A stretch of DNA of 12,944 nt from Holophagaceae bacterium UBA706. Lineage in GTDB: Bacteria; Acidobacteriota; Holophagae; Holophagales; Holophagaceae. Of this stretch, positions 1 to 9,200 are shown piece by piece. The stretch spans positions 10,456 to 23,399 of the forward strand of contig DBME01000297.1 of assembly GCA_002298155.1 (NCBI GenBank). The letters are read 5' to 3'. Made by a program: the position numbers and the translations under genes. How positions within the stretch are numbered: position 1 is the first letter of the stretch; each line of letters opens with the position of its first letter. Below the pieces are notes generated by a model. The model saw only the letters and a program-made list of their open reading frames with translations. It made no database searches and was not told where the DNA came from.

Positions 1-1
1 C

Positions 2-412
2 ATCACCATCGTCTACGGCGCCCGCAGCGTCGCCGACCTGGTCTACAAGGACGAGCTCAAGGAATGGCAGGACCGCCCCGACGTGAACCTGGTGGTCACC
101 GTCGACCCCGGCGGCGAGACCCCCGACTGGAAGGGCAAGGTGGGCTTCGTGCCCCCCGTGGTGGAGGCGCTGTCCCCCAACCCCGACAACACCATCGCCC
201 TGGTGTGCGGCCCGCCCATCATGATCAAACTCACCCTGCCCGTCCTGGCCAAGCTGGGCTTCCCCCCCTCGGCCATCTACACGACGCTCGAGAACCGCAT
301 GAAGTGCGGCCTGGGCAAGTGCGGCAGGTGCAATACGGGCAGCAGTTATGTCTGCAAGGACGGGCCGGTCTACACCCTGGAACAGCTCAACAGCCTTCCA
401 GCCGAGTACTAG
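2..412 (+). CDS. FAD/NAD(P)-binding [2Fe-2S] oxidoreductase, hydrogenase-gamma-like, 3' part only
   Basis: The gene is cut by the left window edge; about 136 codons are readable in frame from base 2 to the TAG at 410-412. What is left is the end of a ferredoxin-reductase-type NAD(P)-binding fold, with the nucleotide-binding motif CGPPIMIK (around base 206). A C-terminal [2Fe-2S] module follows with cysteines spaced C-x4-C-x2-C-x7-C (KCGLGKCGRC then YVC, about bases 302-357). In known families this arrangement belongs to gamma subunits of cytosolic NiFe (sulf)hydrogenases, anaerobic sulfite reductase subunit B and dihydroorotate dehydrogenase electron-transfer subunits. These move electrons between NAD(P)H, FAD and an iron-sulfur partner. 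The ENRMKCGLGKCGRC stretch and the ending (YTLEQLNSLPAEY) look most like the hydrogenase-gamma group. The missing N-terminal part would hold the FAD domain. No hydrogenase small or large subunit follows, so any partners must lie upstream. The family is clear; the partner complex is not. Confidence 0.85.
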   Translation: MTIVYGARSVADLVYKDELKEWQDRPDVNLVVTVDPGGETPDWKGKVGFVPPVVEALSPNPDNTIALVCGPPIMIKLTLPVLAKLGFPPSAIYTTLENRMKCGLGKCGRCNTGSSYVCKDGPVYTLEQLNSLPAEY

Positions 413-457
413 GTATCATATAGCGATGCCGCCCCCTAGGGCCGGCCAGGAGGACGC

Positions 458-2518
458 ATGCTTCGGTCGTTAACCCTGTCCCTGCTCTGCGGGGCCATGA
501 TCCTTCCCGCCGCCGAGGCGGGGAGCCATCCCATCTCCATCCACGACCTCCTGGTCATGGAACGCCTGGGCGATCCCCGCGTCTCCCCGGACGGGAAGAC
601 GTTCACCTTCTCGGTGGGCACCCCCGACGTGGCCTCCAACAAGACCACGCACGACCTCTGGCTGGGGGCCGTGGACGGTTCCTGGAAGCGCCCCATCACC
701 ACCCCGGGCACGACCAATTTCCAGGCCCGCTGGTCCCGGGACGGCAAGACCGTTTTCTTCGTGTCCACCCGCTCGGGCTCGGCCCAGGTGTGGCGCCTGG
801 GCCTGGACGGCGGCGAAGCCTCCCAGGTGACCAAGCTGCCCCTGGACGTGGACGCGGTGGAGCTCTCCCCCGACGGCAAGTCCCTCCTGCTGGGCATGGC
901 CGTCTTCCCCGGGAAGACCCCCGAGGAGACCAAGCGGATCATGGACGAGAAGGAGAAGGTCAAGGCCTCCGGCATGGTCTTCGACCACCTCTTCGTGCGC
1001 CACTGGGACACCTGGGCGGACGGCACCCGCAACCACGTCTTCACCTATGACCTGGCCACGGGCAAGACCCGCGACCTCATGCCCGCCATGGACGCCGACT
1101 GCCCCACCAAGCCCTTCGGCGGCAGCGAGGACTTCGCCGTGAGCCCCGACGGCCGCGAGCTGGTCTTCTCCGCCAAGGACATGGGCAAGAACCCCTCCGA
1201 GGAGTCCTGGTCCACCAACTTCGACCTGTGGGTCGTTCCCATGGACGGCTCCGCCGCCCCCCACCGCATCACCACGAACCCCGCCTGGGACGCCCAGCCC
1301 CGCTTCTCTCCCGACGGCAAGACCCTGGCCTACCTGGCCATGGCCCGCCCCGGCTTCGAGGCCGACCGTTTCGACATCGTGCTGCGCGACTGGGCCACCG
1401 GCAAGGAAGTGAAGTTCACGCTCAAGGCCGACGAGTCCGCCCGCGGTGACCGCTCCGCCGGCACCATCGCCTGGTCCCCGGACGGCAAGACCCTCTACTG
1501 CGAAGCCGAGAACCTGGGCCAGCGCGCCCTCTACGCCATCAATCCCGCCACCCGCAAGGCCACCCAGATCGTGGGCGAAGGCACCCTGGATGGCATCGAG
1601 TTCACCGAGGGCGGCCGGATCCTCTACGGCATGAACTCCCTCAAGGGGCCCATGGAGTTCTACACGGTCGCACCCGACGGCAAGGACATCCGCCAGGTCA
1701 CCCACTTCAACGACGCCCGCATGGCCGCGGCCCGCACCGGCAAGCCCGAGCGCTTCACCTTCAAGGGCGCCAAGGGTGACACGGTCTACGGCTACCTGGT
1801 CTACCCCGTCGACTTCGATCCCGCCAAGAAGTACCCCGTTGCCTTCCTCATCCACGGCGGCCCCCAGGGCACCTTCGGCAACGACTTCCACTACCGCTGG
1901 AATCCCCAGGTGTACGCCGGCGCCGGCTATGCCGCCGTCATGATCGACTTCCACGGCTCCACCAGCTACGGCCAGGCCTTCACCGACGACATCCGCGACG
2001 ACTGGGGCGGCGCCCCTTACGAGGACCTGATGAAGGGCCTGGACTTCGCCCTGGTGAAGTATCCCTTCCTGGACAAGGACCGCATGGGCGCCCTGGGTGC
2101 CTCCTACGGCGGCTTCATGATCAACTGGATCGCCGGCCACACCGATCGTTTCAAGACCCTCGTCTGCCACGACGGCAACCTGGATGAGCGCATGGCCTAC
2201 TACGACACCGAGGAGCTCTGGTTCCCCGAGTGGGAGCACAAGGGCCTCCCCTGGGAGAACCCCGCCTCCTACCTCAAGCAGAACCCCGTGGAATTCGTGA
2301 AGAACTGGAAGACCCCCATGATGGTCGTCCACGGCATGAAGGACTTCCGCATCGCCTACGCCCAGGGCCTGAGCACCTTCACCGCCCTGCAGCGCAAGGG
2401 GATCCCCTCCAAGCTCCTCGTCTTCCCCGACGAGAACCACTGGGTCCTCAAGCCCGCCAACTCCCTCCAGTGGCACGAGAACGTCCTGGGCTGGCTGGAC
2501 CAGTGGCTCAAGAAATAG
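458..2518 (+). CDS. Exported S9 family (prolyl oligopeptidase / DPP5-like) serine peptidase
   Basis: This 686-residue protein starts at an ATG 4 nt after a strong AGGAGG (448-453). Residues 1-21 form a signal peptide with a hydrophobic core and an AEA|G cleavage site, so the enzyme should act in the periplasm or outside. Residues about 35-410 carry repeated SPDGK/SRDGK blade motifs (RVSPDGK, RWSRDGK, ELSPDGK, AVSPDGR, RFSPDGK, AWSPDGK, APDGK) of a TolB/prolyl-oligopeptidase beta-propeller. Residues about 430-686 are the alpha/beta-hydrolase domain. It has HGGP at 466-469, the nucleophile S549 in GASYGGF, D629 in MKDFR and H661 in ENHW, so the catalytic triad is complete. Length and triad spacing match bacterial DPP5 and acylaminoacyl-peptidase-like S9C enzymes, which release dipeptides or process short oligopeptides. 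The exact specificity cannot be read here. It follows the flavoprotein gene by 45 bp that include a small AT-rich patch (413-423), but no convincing -35/-10 pair. A strong terminator follows. Confidence 0.93.
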   Translation: MLRSLTLSLLCGAMILPAAEAGSHPISIHDLLVMERLGDPRVSPDGKTFTFSVGTPDVASNKTTHDLWLGAVDGSWKRPITTPGTTNFQARWSRDGKTVFFVSTRSGSAQVWRLGLDGGEASQVTKLPLDVDAVELSPDGKSLLLGMAVFPGKTPEETKRIMDEKEKVKASGMVFDHLFVRHWDTWADGTRNHVFTYDLATGKTRDLMPAMDADCPTKPFGGSEDFAVSPDGRELVFSAKDMGKNPSEESWSTNFDLWVVPMDGSAAPHRITTNPAWDAQPRFSPDGKTLAYLAMARPGFEADRFDIVLRDWATGKEVKFTLKADESARGDRSAGTIAWSPDGKTLYCEAENLGQRALYAINPATRKATQIVGEGTLDGIEFTEGGRILYGMNSLKGPMEFYTVAPDGKDIRQVTHFNDARMAAARTGKPERFTFKGAKGDTVYGYLVYPVDFDPAKKYPVAFLIHGGPQGTFGNDFHYRWNPQVYAGAGYAAVMIDFHGSTSYGQAFTDDIRDDWGGAPYEDLMKGLDFALVKYPFLDKDRMGALGASYGGFMINWIAGHTDRFKTLVCHDGNLDERMAYYDTEELWFPEWEHKGLPWENPASYLKQNPVEFVKNWKTPMMVVHGMKDFRIAYAQGLSTFTALQRKGIPSKLLVFPDENHWVLKPANSLQWHENVLGWLDQWLKK

Positions 2519-2535
2519 ACGCCCGCGCGTCCTGA

Positions 2536-2571
2536 AACGGAAGAAGGGGGGCTCCGCCCCCCTTTTCCGTT
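2536..2571 (+). terminator. Rho-independent terminator after the S9 peptidase gene
   Basis: The arms AACGGAAGAAGGGGGG and CCCCCCTTTTCCGTT pair along about 15 bp, with one bulged G in the left arm and a short CTCCG loop. The arm downstream of the G/C core contains TTTT, so the A/T part of the stem supplies the U-tract. It starts 17 bp after the peptidase stop codon and ends 47 bp before the htpG ATG. It therefore separates the two transcription units and implies that htpG has its own promoter. Confidence 0.82.
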
Positions 2572-2618
2572 CCGGCGGAAATCTGGTAAAACGACCTTTT
2601 AGCCTAGGAGTGCCCTCC

Positions 2619-4484
2619 ATGTCCGAAAAGCATGCCTTCAAGAGCGAACTGCAGCAGGTGCTGAACATCATCACCCACAGCCTGTACTCCCATAAGGAGA
2701 TCTTCCTCCGCGAGCTCATCAGCAACGCCAGCGACGCCATCGACAAGATCCGGTTCAATTCGCTGCAGAACGAGGCCCTCCTGGAGGGCGACCGCGACTG
2801 GAAGATCCGCCTGTCCATGGACAAGGAGGCCGGCACCCTCACGGTGAGCGACAACGGCATCGGCATGGACCACGACGCCATCATCGACAACCTGGGGACC
2901 ATCGCCAAGTCCGGCACCAAGGCGTTCCTGGAGAGCCTCAAGGCGGCGGACGCCGCGGCCAAGCCGGGCCTCATCGGCCAGTTCGGCGTGGGCTTCTACT
3001 CCGCCTTCATGGTCGCCGACACGGTGACCGTGGTGTCCCGGGCCGCGGGTGCCGCCCAGGGTGTCAAATGGGTCTCCGACGGTCTCGGCGAGTTCACGGT
3101 GGAGCCCGCCGAGCGGGCCGGGCGCGGCACGGACGTCATCCTGCACCTCAAGGAGGACGAGAAGGAGTTCCTCGGGGAGCACCGCCTGCGGGCCGTGGTG
3201 AAGCAGTTCTCCGACTTCATCGAGCACCCGGTGGTCATGGACGTCCCCCGGGAGGGCGGTGAGGCCTCCGAGGAGCCCGTCAACTCCCGCAAGGCCCTCT
3301 GGCTGCGCAGCAAGGTGGACGTCACGGAGGAGGAGCACAACGCCTTCTACCAGCAGATCACCGGCGACTTCGACGCCCCCGCCAAGGTCATCCACTACGC
3401 GGCGGAAGGCGCCCTGGAATTCCGGGCGCTGCTCTACATCCCCAAGCGCAAGTCCTGGGAGCTGCAGTTCGCCGAGCCCAAGGTCGGCCCCAAGCTCTAC
3501 ATCAACCGGGTCCAGATCATGGACAATTGCGAGGCCCTCCTGCCGCCCTACCTGCGTTTCGTGAAGGGCGTGGTGGACTGCTCCGACCTGCCGCTCAACG
3601 TCTCCCGCGAGACCCTCCAGCACAACCCCATCCTGGACCGCATCCAGAAGAGCCTCGTGAAGAACGTCTTCCAGGCCCTGGCCGACCTGCGCACCAGCGA
3701 TCCGGAAACCTACGCCACCTTCTTCAAGGAACTGGGCCCGCTCCTCAAGGAGGGCCTGGCCCGCGACTTCGCCAACCGGGAGCAGATCGCCGACCTCCTC
3801 CTGTTCGAGAGCACCGCCACCGAGCCCGGCCGGACCCTCACCCTGGCCCAGTACGTCGAGGCCATGCCCGAGGGCCAGAAGGACATCTTCTACCTCGCCG
3901 GCGAGGACCGCGCCGTCCTGGAGCACGCGCCGGCCCTGGAGGCCTACCGCCGCCGCGGCTGGGACGTGCTGCTCCTCACGGATCCCATCGACGCCTTCGT
4001 GTTCCCGGGCATCCCCGACTACAAGGGCACCGCCCTCAAGGCCGCGGACCGCAACCAGCCCGACCTGGAGCCCGAGGAGAAGAAGAAGGCCGACGAGGAC
4101 CTGGGCACCTTCGGCCCCCTTCTGGCCGCCCTGAAGGACCGCATCACCGGCATCAAGGACGTGCGCCTCACCCGCCGCCTCACCGAGAGCGCCAGCTGCC
4201 TCACCGCCGACGAGGACGCCATGGACCCGCACATGGAGCGCCTGCTCCAGAAGCTCGGCCAGGGCGGCATGGGCGGCCCCCAGGAACGCATCCTGGAGCT
4301 GAACCCCGAGCACCCCGTCGTGAAGGGTCTCCTGGACATCTTCCGCAAGGACCCGGCCGACCCCCGGCTGGAAGCCTACGGCCTCCTCCTCCACGACCAG
4401 GCCCTCCTCGCCGAAGGCTCCCGCCTGGCGGACCCCACCGCCTTCGTGAAGCGCCTCAACGATCTTCTGGTCAAGGGCATCTAG
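2619..4484 (+). CDS. htpG: Molecular chaperone HtpG (bacterial Hsp90)
   Basis: ATP-dependent cytosolic homodimeric chaperone of 621 residues (E. coli HtpG has 624). The start chosen is the ATG at 2619, giving MSEKHAFKSE, with TAGGAG (2605-2610) 8 nt upstream. An in-frame GTG at 2610 lies inside that ribosome site and should not be used. The N-terminal GHKL ATPase carries E32 and N36 in LRELISNASDA, D78 in DNGIGMD, the lid segment GTIAKSGTKAF and the glycine motif GQFGVGF at 120-126. The middle domain has YINRVQIMDN and the catalytic-type arginine R330 in SRETLQ. The C-terminal part, from about residue 490, is the dimerisation domain, and no MEEVD tail is present, as expected in bacteria. The gene stands alone between a terminator and a convergent signalling cluster. 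I found no CIRCE or sigma-32-type heat-shock promoter. TAAAAC (2587-2592) is a possible -10 without a good -35. Confidence 0.98.
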   Translation: MSEKHAFKSELQQVLNIITHSLYSHKEIFLRELISNASDAIDKIRFNSLQNEALLEGDRDWKIRLSMDKEAGTLTVSDNGIGMDHDAIIDNLGTIAKSGTKAFLESLKAADAAAKPGLIGQFGVGFYSAFMVADTVTVVSRAAGAAQGVKWVSDGLGEFTVEPAERAGRGTDVILHLKEDEKEFLGEHRLRAVVKQFSDFIEHPVVMDVPREGGEASEEPVNSRKALWLRSKVDVTEEEHNAFYQQITGDFDAPAKVIHYAAEGALEFRALLYIPKRKSWELQFAEPKVGPKLYINRVQIMDNCEALLPPYLRFVKGVVDCSDLPLNVSRETLQHNPILDRIQKSLVKNVFQALADLRTSDPETYATFFKELGPLLKEGLARDFANREQIADLLLFESTATEPGRTLTLAQYVEAMPEGQKDIFYLAGEDRAVLEHAPALEAYRRRGWDVLLLTDPIDAFVFPGIPDYKGTALKAADRNQPDLEPEEKKKADEDLGTFGPLLAALKDRITGIKDVRLTRRLTESASCLTADEDAMDPHMERLLQKLGQGGMGGPQERILELNPEHPVVKGLLDIFRKDPADPRLEAYGLLLHDQALLAEGSRLADPTAFVKRLNDLLVKGI

Positions 4485-4515
4485 TCGCGCGGCATCCGGC
4501 AAGCCCCGGCACCCT

Positions 4516-6107
<1,592 letters not shown>

Positions 6108-6111
<4 letters not shown>

Positions 6112-6539
6112 GGCTCGGCCACCTGGACCACAGGCAGGAAATGCCCCAGCAGGGTCAGCGTCCGGGAGAATTCCTCGAAGCTCCGGGGCTTGGTGATGTA
6201 GAAATTGCAACCGGAAGCATAGCAGGTCGCCACTTCCCGGGGATCATCGGTGGTCGTGAGCATGATGATGGGGGTCCGGCTCGTGGCGGGGTCGGCCTTG
6301 AGGCGCCGCAGCACCTCCACGCCACCCACGCGGGGCATGTTGATGTCCAGGAGCAGGAGGCAGCGCGCACCCCGCCCGGGGCCCTGGAACCAGTCCAGCA
6401 CCTCCTGGCCGTCCTTGAAGCGCAGGATGGGGTTGGCCATGCCCGCGTCCTGGAGGTGCTCCCGGATCAGGACCGCATGCCCTTCGTCATCCTCGGCGAT
6501 GAGGACCGTGACGGTCTCGAAGCCCTGGACGTTCTGCAT
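6108..6539 (-). CDS. Single-domain response regulator, Rcp1-like
   Basis: A 143-residue protein that is entirely a receiver domain: acidic pocket E16-D18, phospho-acceptor D65 in LLLLDINMP, T95 in IIMLTTT and K117 in ITKP. The GPG insertion before LLLLD and the TTTDDPREV and YASGCNFYITKP segments resemble the Rcp1 family, originally described as phytochrome response regulators and now widespread beside PAS kinases. It has no output domain, so it should act by protein contact or as a phosphate carrier in a relay. I chose the ATG at 6539 over a TTG at 6545 because GAGGA sits 6 nt before the ATG but touches the TTG. That ribosome site overlaps the TGA stop of the upstream kinase (TGAGGA), and the gap between the two genes is 9 bp. 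The 3' end overlaps the hybrid kinase by 4 bp. Its likely partner is the PAS kinase immediately upstream, the hybrid kinase downstream, or both. Confidence 0.93.
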
Positions 6540-6548
6540 GGCCAATCC

Positions 6549-8516
6549 TCAGGAAGATCCTACCGGCAGTTCAAGGTGGAAGACGCAGCCATTTTCCGGG
6601 GCGGAATCCACCCAGACCCGGCCCCCGTTCCGCTCCGCCATGCGCCGGACCAGGGTCAGGCCCAGACCCTCCCCCTGGATGGGACCCAGGGGGTCCAGGC
6701 GCTGGAAGATCTCCCAGATCCGTTCCCGGTACTCGGGGGAGATGCCCTTGCCGTTGTCTTGGACGGAATAAACGCAGACGTCCCCGGCCACGCGGCCCTG
6801 CACCCGGATCCGGAGGGGGCGGTCGGGGTGGCGGTACTTGACGGCGTTGTCCAGGAGGTTGGAGACGATCTGGGCCGTCTGGTTGGGGTCGGCCTTGCAG
6901 GGGGGCAGGTCGTCCACCTCCAGGACCCCTTCGGCGGACTGGAGCTGGAAGGCCAGGCTGGCCGAGCAGGTCCGGAGCAGCGCGTTCATATCCAGCGTCT
7001 CAGCCCGCAGCACCATGCGCCCGGCGCGGGAGAGGGAGAGCAGGCCGTTGATGATGGCGTCCATCTTCACGCCGGAGGCCTTGATGAACTCCAGGGACGA
7101 GGGCATGCGTTCCTGCACGTGGGGGGCGATGGCGGCCCGGAAGGCTTCCAGGGAATCGGCCCCCTCCTGGTGGCGCCGGATCTCGTCCAGCGACTTGGCC
7201 AGGCGCTGGCTGAAGCCCTGGATGTTCACCAGCGGGGAGCGCAGGTCGTGGGAGGCCACGTAGAGCAGGGTCTCCAGCTCCTTGTTCTTCTGCTCCAGCT
7301 CGCCCAGGAGGCGCTCGCGCTCGCGCTCCACGCGCTTGCGCACGGAGATGTCCGTGACGAGGATCGCCAGGGCAACGGGGGTTCCCTGGGGGCCCATCAC
7401 CGAGGCCAGGGAGACCCGCGATTCCATCACCGAACGGTCCCGCCGCACCAGCCCCAGCTCAAAGGTCTCGGCCTGCATGGAGCTGCTCAGGAGCTGCATG
7501 GCCACCAGGGAGGGAAGGTCGGCCTCGGATACGAAGGTCGAGTAGTGCTGGCCGATCATCTCGTCGAGGGCATAGCCGCTCATCTCGCAGAGGCGCCCAT
7601 TGCAGAACGTGAAGCGCCCCTCGGCGTCGACGAGCGCGAGTCCCTCGTTGAGGGTCTCCACCACCACGCGATACTTTTCCTCGGTGGCGCGCAGGGCCGA
7701 AGCCGCCCGCACCCGCTCGGAGATGTCGTCGAGGAGCAGCAGGAGGATCCGTTCCCCCCGGCTCATGAAGGGGACGAAATGGGCCACCACCCAAAGTTCC
7801 TTGCCGAAGGAGGAGGTGAAGTGGGCCTCGAGGCGCTGCTCCATCCCCGAGGCCAGGGCCCGGTCCGCACCTTCCCTCAGCCCGCATTCCTTCCAGGAGG
7901 CGATGCGCCGGAAGTTCTGCTTCAGGAGGTCCTCCGTCCGCGCGTCCACGATGCGCGCCGCGGCCTGGTTGGCCATGACGCAGCTGCCGTCGGCGGCCTG
8001 GTAGAGCAGGATGCCCGTGGGCGAAGCGGCGATGAGCTTCTGGTTCAGGGACAGCACTTCCGACAGGTCCAGCTGGGCTTCCACGCGCTCGGTCACGTCC
8101 TCCAGGAACCAGAGCATGCCCGCCTCGGGTTGGCCGGGCACCAGCAGGCCCCCCACCAGGTAGGCCCAGAAGGGCGTGCCATCCACGCGCCGCAGGCGGA
8201 TGTCCCCCCGAAACCGCTGGCCCTCGCGGCAGACTTCAAGCACATCCCGCTCGAAGGTCTCGTAGGCGGCCTCGTCCAGGTAGTAGGGCCGGGTCCCCGC
8301 CCCCACCAGCAGCTCCGCATCCACGCCGAGGATCTCCCCGCACCGGGCGTTGGCCCGGAGCACCTGCCGGCCCCGGATCACCATGGCCCCCATGGCCACG
8401 CCTTCCAGGTCCGGCCAGGCCGTGGACGCCGGCTGGCGCCGTACGGTCCGCGAAAGGATGACCCCCGCGAGGGCCGCCCCCAGGACCATTCCGATGATCA
8501 GGATGAGATAGGACAT
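6549..8516 (-). CDS. Membrane-anchored multi-PAS histidine kinase
   Basis: A 655-residue kinase. One hydrophobic helix at 3-22, followed by RTVRRQ, anchors it with the rest in the cytoplasm; there is no second membrane segment and so no periplasmic sensor domain. Three PAS-like regions follow at about 38-150, 155-270 and 280-395. The third is the most canonical (VDAEGRFTFCNGRLCEMSGY), and each ends in a DxTER/DISxR-type motif. A coiled coil at 395-418 leads to the HisKA domain with H423 in ASHDLRSPLVN. About 70 residues separate H423 from LLSLSR, some 25 more than in a minimal HisKA, as in other kinases paired with Rcp1-like regulators. The HATPase has N557 in SNLLDNAVKY, D587 in DNGKGI, the F-box IFQRL and GEGLGL at 615-620. 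The ligand or cofactor of the PAS domains cannot be read from sequence. The ATG at 8516 has only a weak ribosome site (GGAA). It starts 30 bp after the CAP gene and ends 9 bp before the Rcp1-like gene. Confidence 0.93.
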   Translation of the reverse strand: MSYLILIIGMVLGAALAGVILSRTVRRQPASTAWPDLEGVAMGAMVIRGRQVLRANARCGEILGVDAELLVGAGTRPYYLDEAAYETFERDVLEVCREGQRFRGDIRLRRVDGTPFWAYLVGGLLVPGQPEAGMLWFLEDVTERVEAQLDLSEVLSLNQKLIAASPTGILLYQAADGSCVMANQAAARIVDARTEDLLKQNFRRIASWKECGLREGADRALASGMEQRLEAHFTSSFGKELWVVAHFVPFMSRGERILLLLLDDISERVRAASALRATEEKYRVVVETLNEGLALVDAEGRFTFCNGRLCEMSGYALDEMIGQHYSTFVSEADLPSLVAMQLLSSSMQAETFELGLVRRDRSVMESRVSLASVMGPQGTPVALAILVTDISVRKRVERERERLLGELEQKNKELETLLYVASHDLRSPLVNIQGFSQRLAKSLDEIRRHQEGADSLEAFRAAIAPHVQERMPSSLEFIKASGVKMDAIINGLLSLSRAGRMVLRAETLDMNALLRTCSASLAFQLQSAEGVLEVDDLPPCKADPNQTAQIVSNLLDNAVKYRHPDRPLRIRVQGRVAGDVCVYSVQDNGKGISPEYRERIWEIFQRLDPLGPIQGEGLGLTLVRRMAERNGGRVWVDSAPENGCVFHLELPVGSS

Positions 8517-8546
8517 GCGGTTTCCGGCGTGTCCCCTACCCTACCA

Positions 8547-9176
8547 TCAAGGCTCCGTTTTGGGGCCCAGGGCGTCCACCATGTCCACGACCACCATGGT
8601 CCCGTAGTCCTTGTGGGGGCCGATGGCGGCCCCGGCCGCGCGGAACTTCGGGTTGAACAGGTTGTGCCGGTGGCCGCGGTCGGGCACGCCGTCGTCGATC
8701 ACCAGCTGGATGACGGTCATGCGGGGCGTCTCGTCGCCGTAGTTGATCACTTCGCCGCTCAGCCCCTCGATCTCGCCGTACCGCTTGATCCGGAGGCTCG
8801 GCCGGGAGCCGTCGGTGCCCGCGTGACCCGTGGCGCCCGTAGGCCCCTGGTCCATCACGTGGTCCCAGGCCGCCCGGTGCAGCGACTCGTTGTAGACGAT
8901 GAGCTCCATGACGGGCTCGATGTTGTCCAGGAAGTCCGCGGCCTCCATGACCGCGTCGCGGCCTTCGTTGGTGCGGATGGGCACATGCTCCCGGAGGCGC
9001 CACAGGGTTCCTTCGAAGTGGGTGCCCAGGGCCCGGAGGTACTTGGCGTATTCCTTGGGGAAGCGCCGGATCTTGTTGATCTCCCGCACCACGGCGATCT
9101 CCGCCGGCGTGGATGGCGGGCACTGGGCGCCCAGCGCCAGGGACGCCATCACCGTCAGGACCAGGAAACGGAACAT
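8547..9176 (-). CDS. Secreted CAP-domain (SCP/PR-1-like) protein
   Basis: A 209-residue protein with an N-terminal signal peptide (FLVLTVMASLALG, probable cleavage ALG|AQ after residue 16), so it is exported. A CAP fold covers about residues 25-203. The first metal/active-site-type histidine is in TGHAGTDG (H118), an E142 in SGEVINYG stands where CAP proteins have their GENI-type motif, and the second histidine is in DRGHRHNLFNPKFRAAGAA (H169). This is the usual bacterial GHR-x-N-x5-F-x3-G pattern. CAP proteins are extracellular and variously bind lipids, metals or peptides; bacterial members often have no assigned biochemical role. C19 is the only cysteine in the mature protein. A strong AGGAGG (9182-9187) lies 5 nt before the ATG at 9176. 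It sits between the OmpR-type regulator (24 bp) and the PAS kinase (30 bp) on the same strand, so it is probably co-transcribed with both. An accessory or output role for that pathway is an inference. Confidence 0.9.
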   Translation of the reverse strand: MFRFLVLTVMASLALGAQCPPSTPAEIAVVREINKIRRFPKEYAKYLRALGTHFEGTLWRLREHVPIRTNEGRDAVMEAADFLDNIEPVMELIVYNESLHRAAWDHVMDQGPTGATGHAGTDGSRPSLRIKRYGEIEGLSGEVINYGDETPRMTVIQLVIDDGVPDRGHRHNLFNPKFRAAGAAIGPHKDYGTMVVVDMVDALGPKTEP

Positions 9177-9200
9177 GGGACCCTCCTTGCAGGAAGCTCG

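Noticed and set aside
413..457. AT-rich patch TATCATATAG before the S9 peptidase gene as a promoter
   Set aside because: Hexamers resembling a -10 exist, but no acceptable -35 lies 16-18 bp upstream. Read-through from the flavoprotein gene is equally possible.
2599..2613. TTAGC followed closely by GAGTGC upstream of htpG, recalling a CIRCE heat-shock operator
   Set aside because: CIRCE needs TTAGCACTC and GAGTGCTAA arms separated by 9 bp. Here the arms are incomplete and have no spacer, and the second overlaps the ribosome site.
470..4502. Long minus-strand open frames (834 and 632 codons) opposite the S9 peptidase and htpG
   Set aside because: Low-complexity G/V/L/E/H-rich translations without motifs, antisense to clearly conserved genes.
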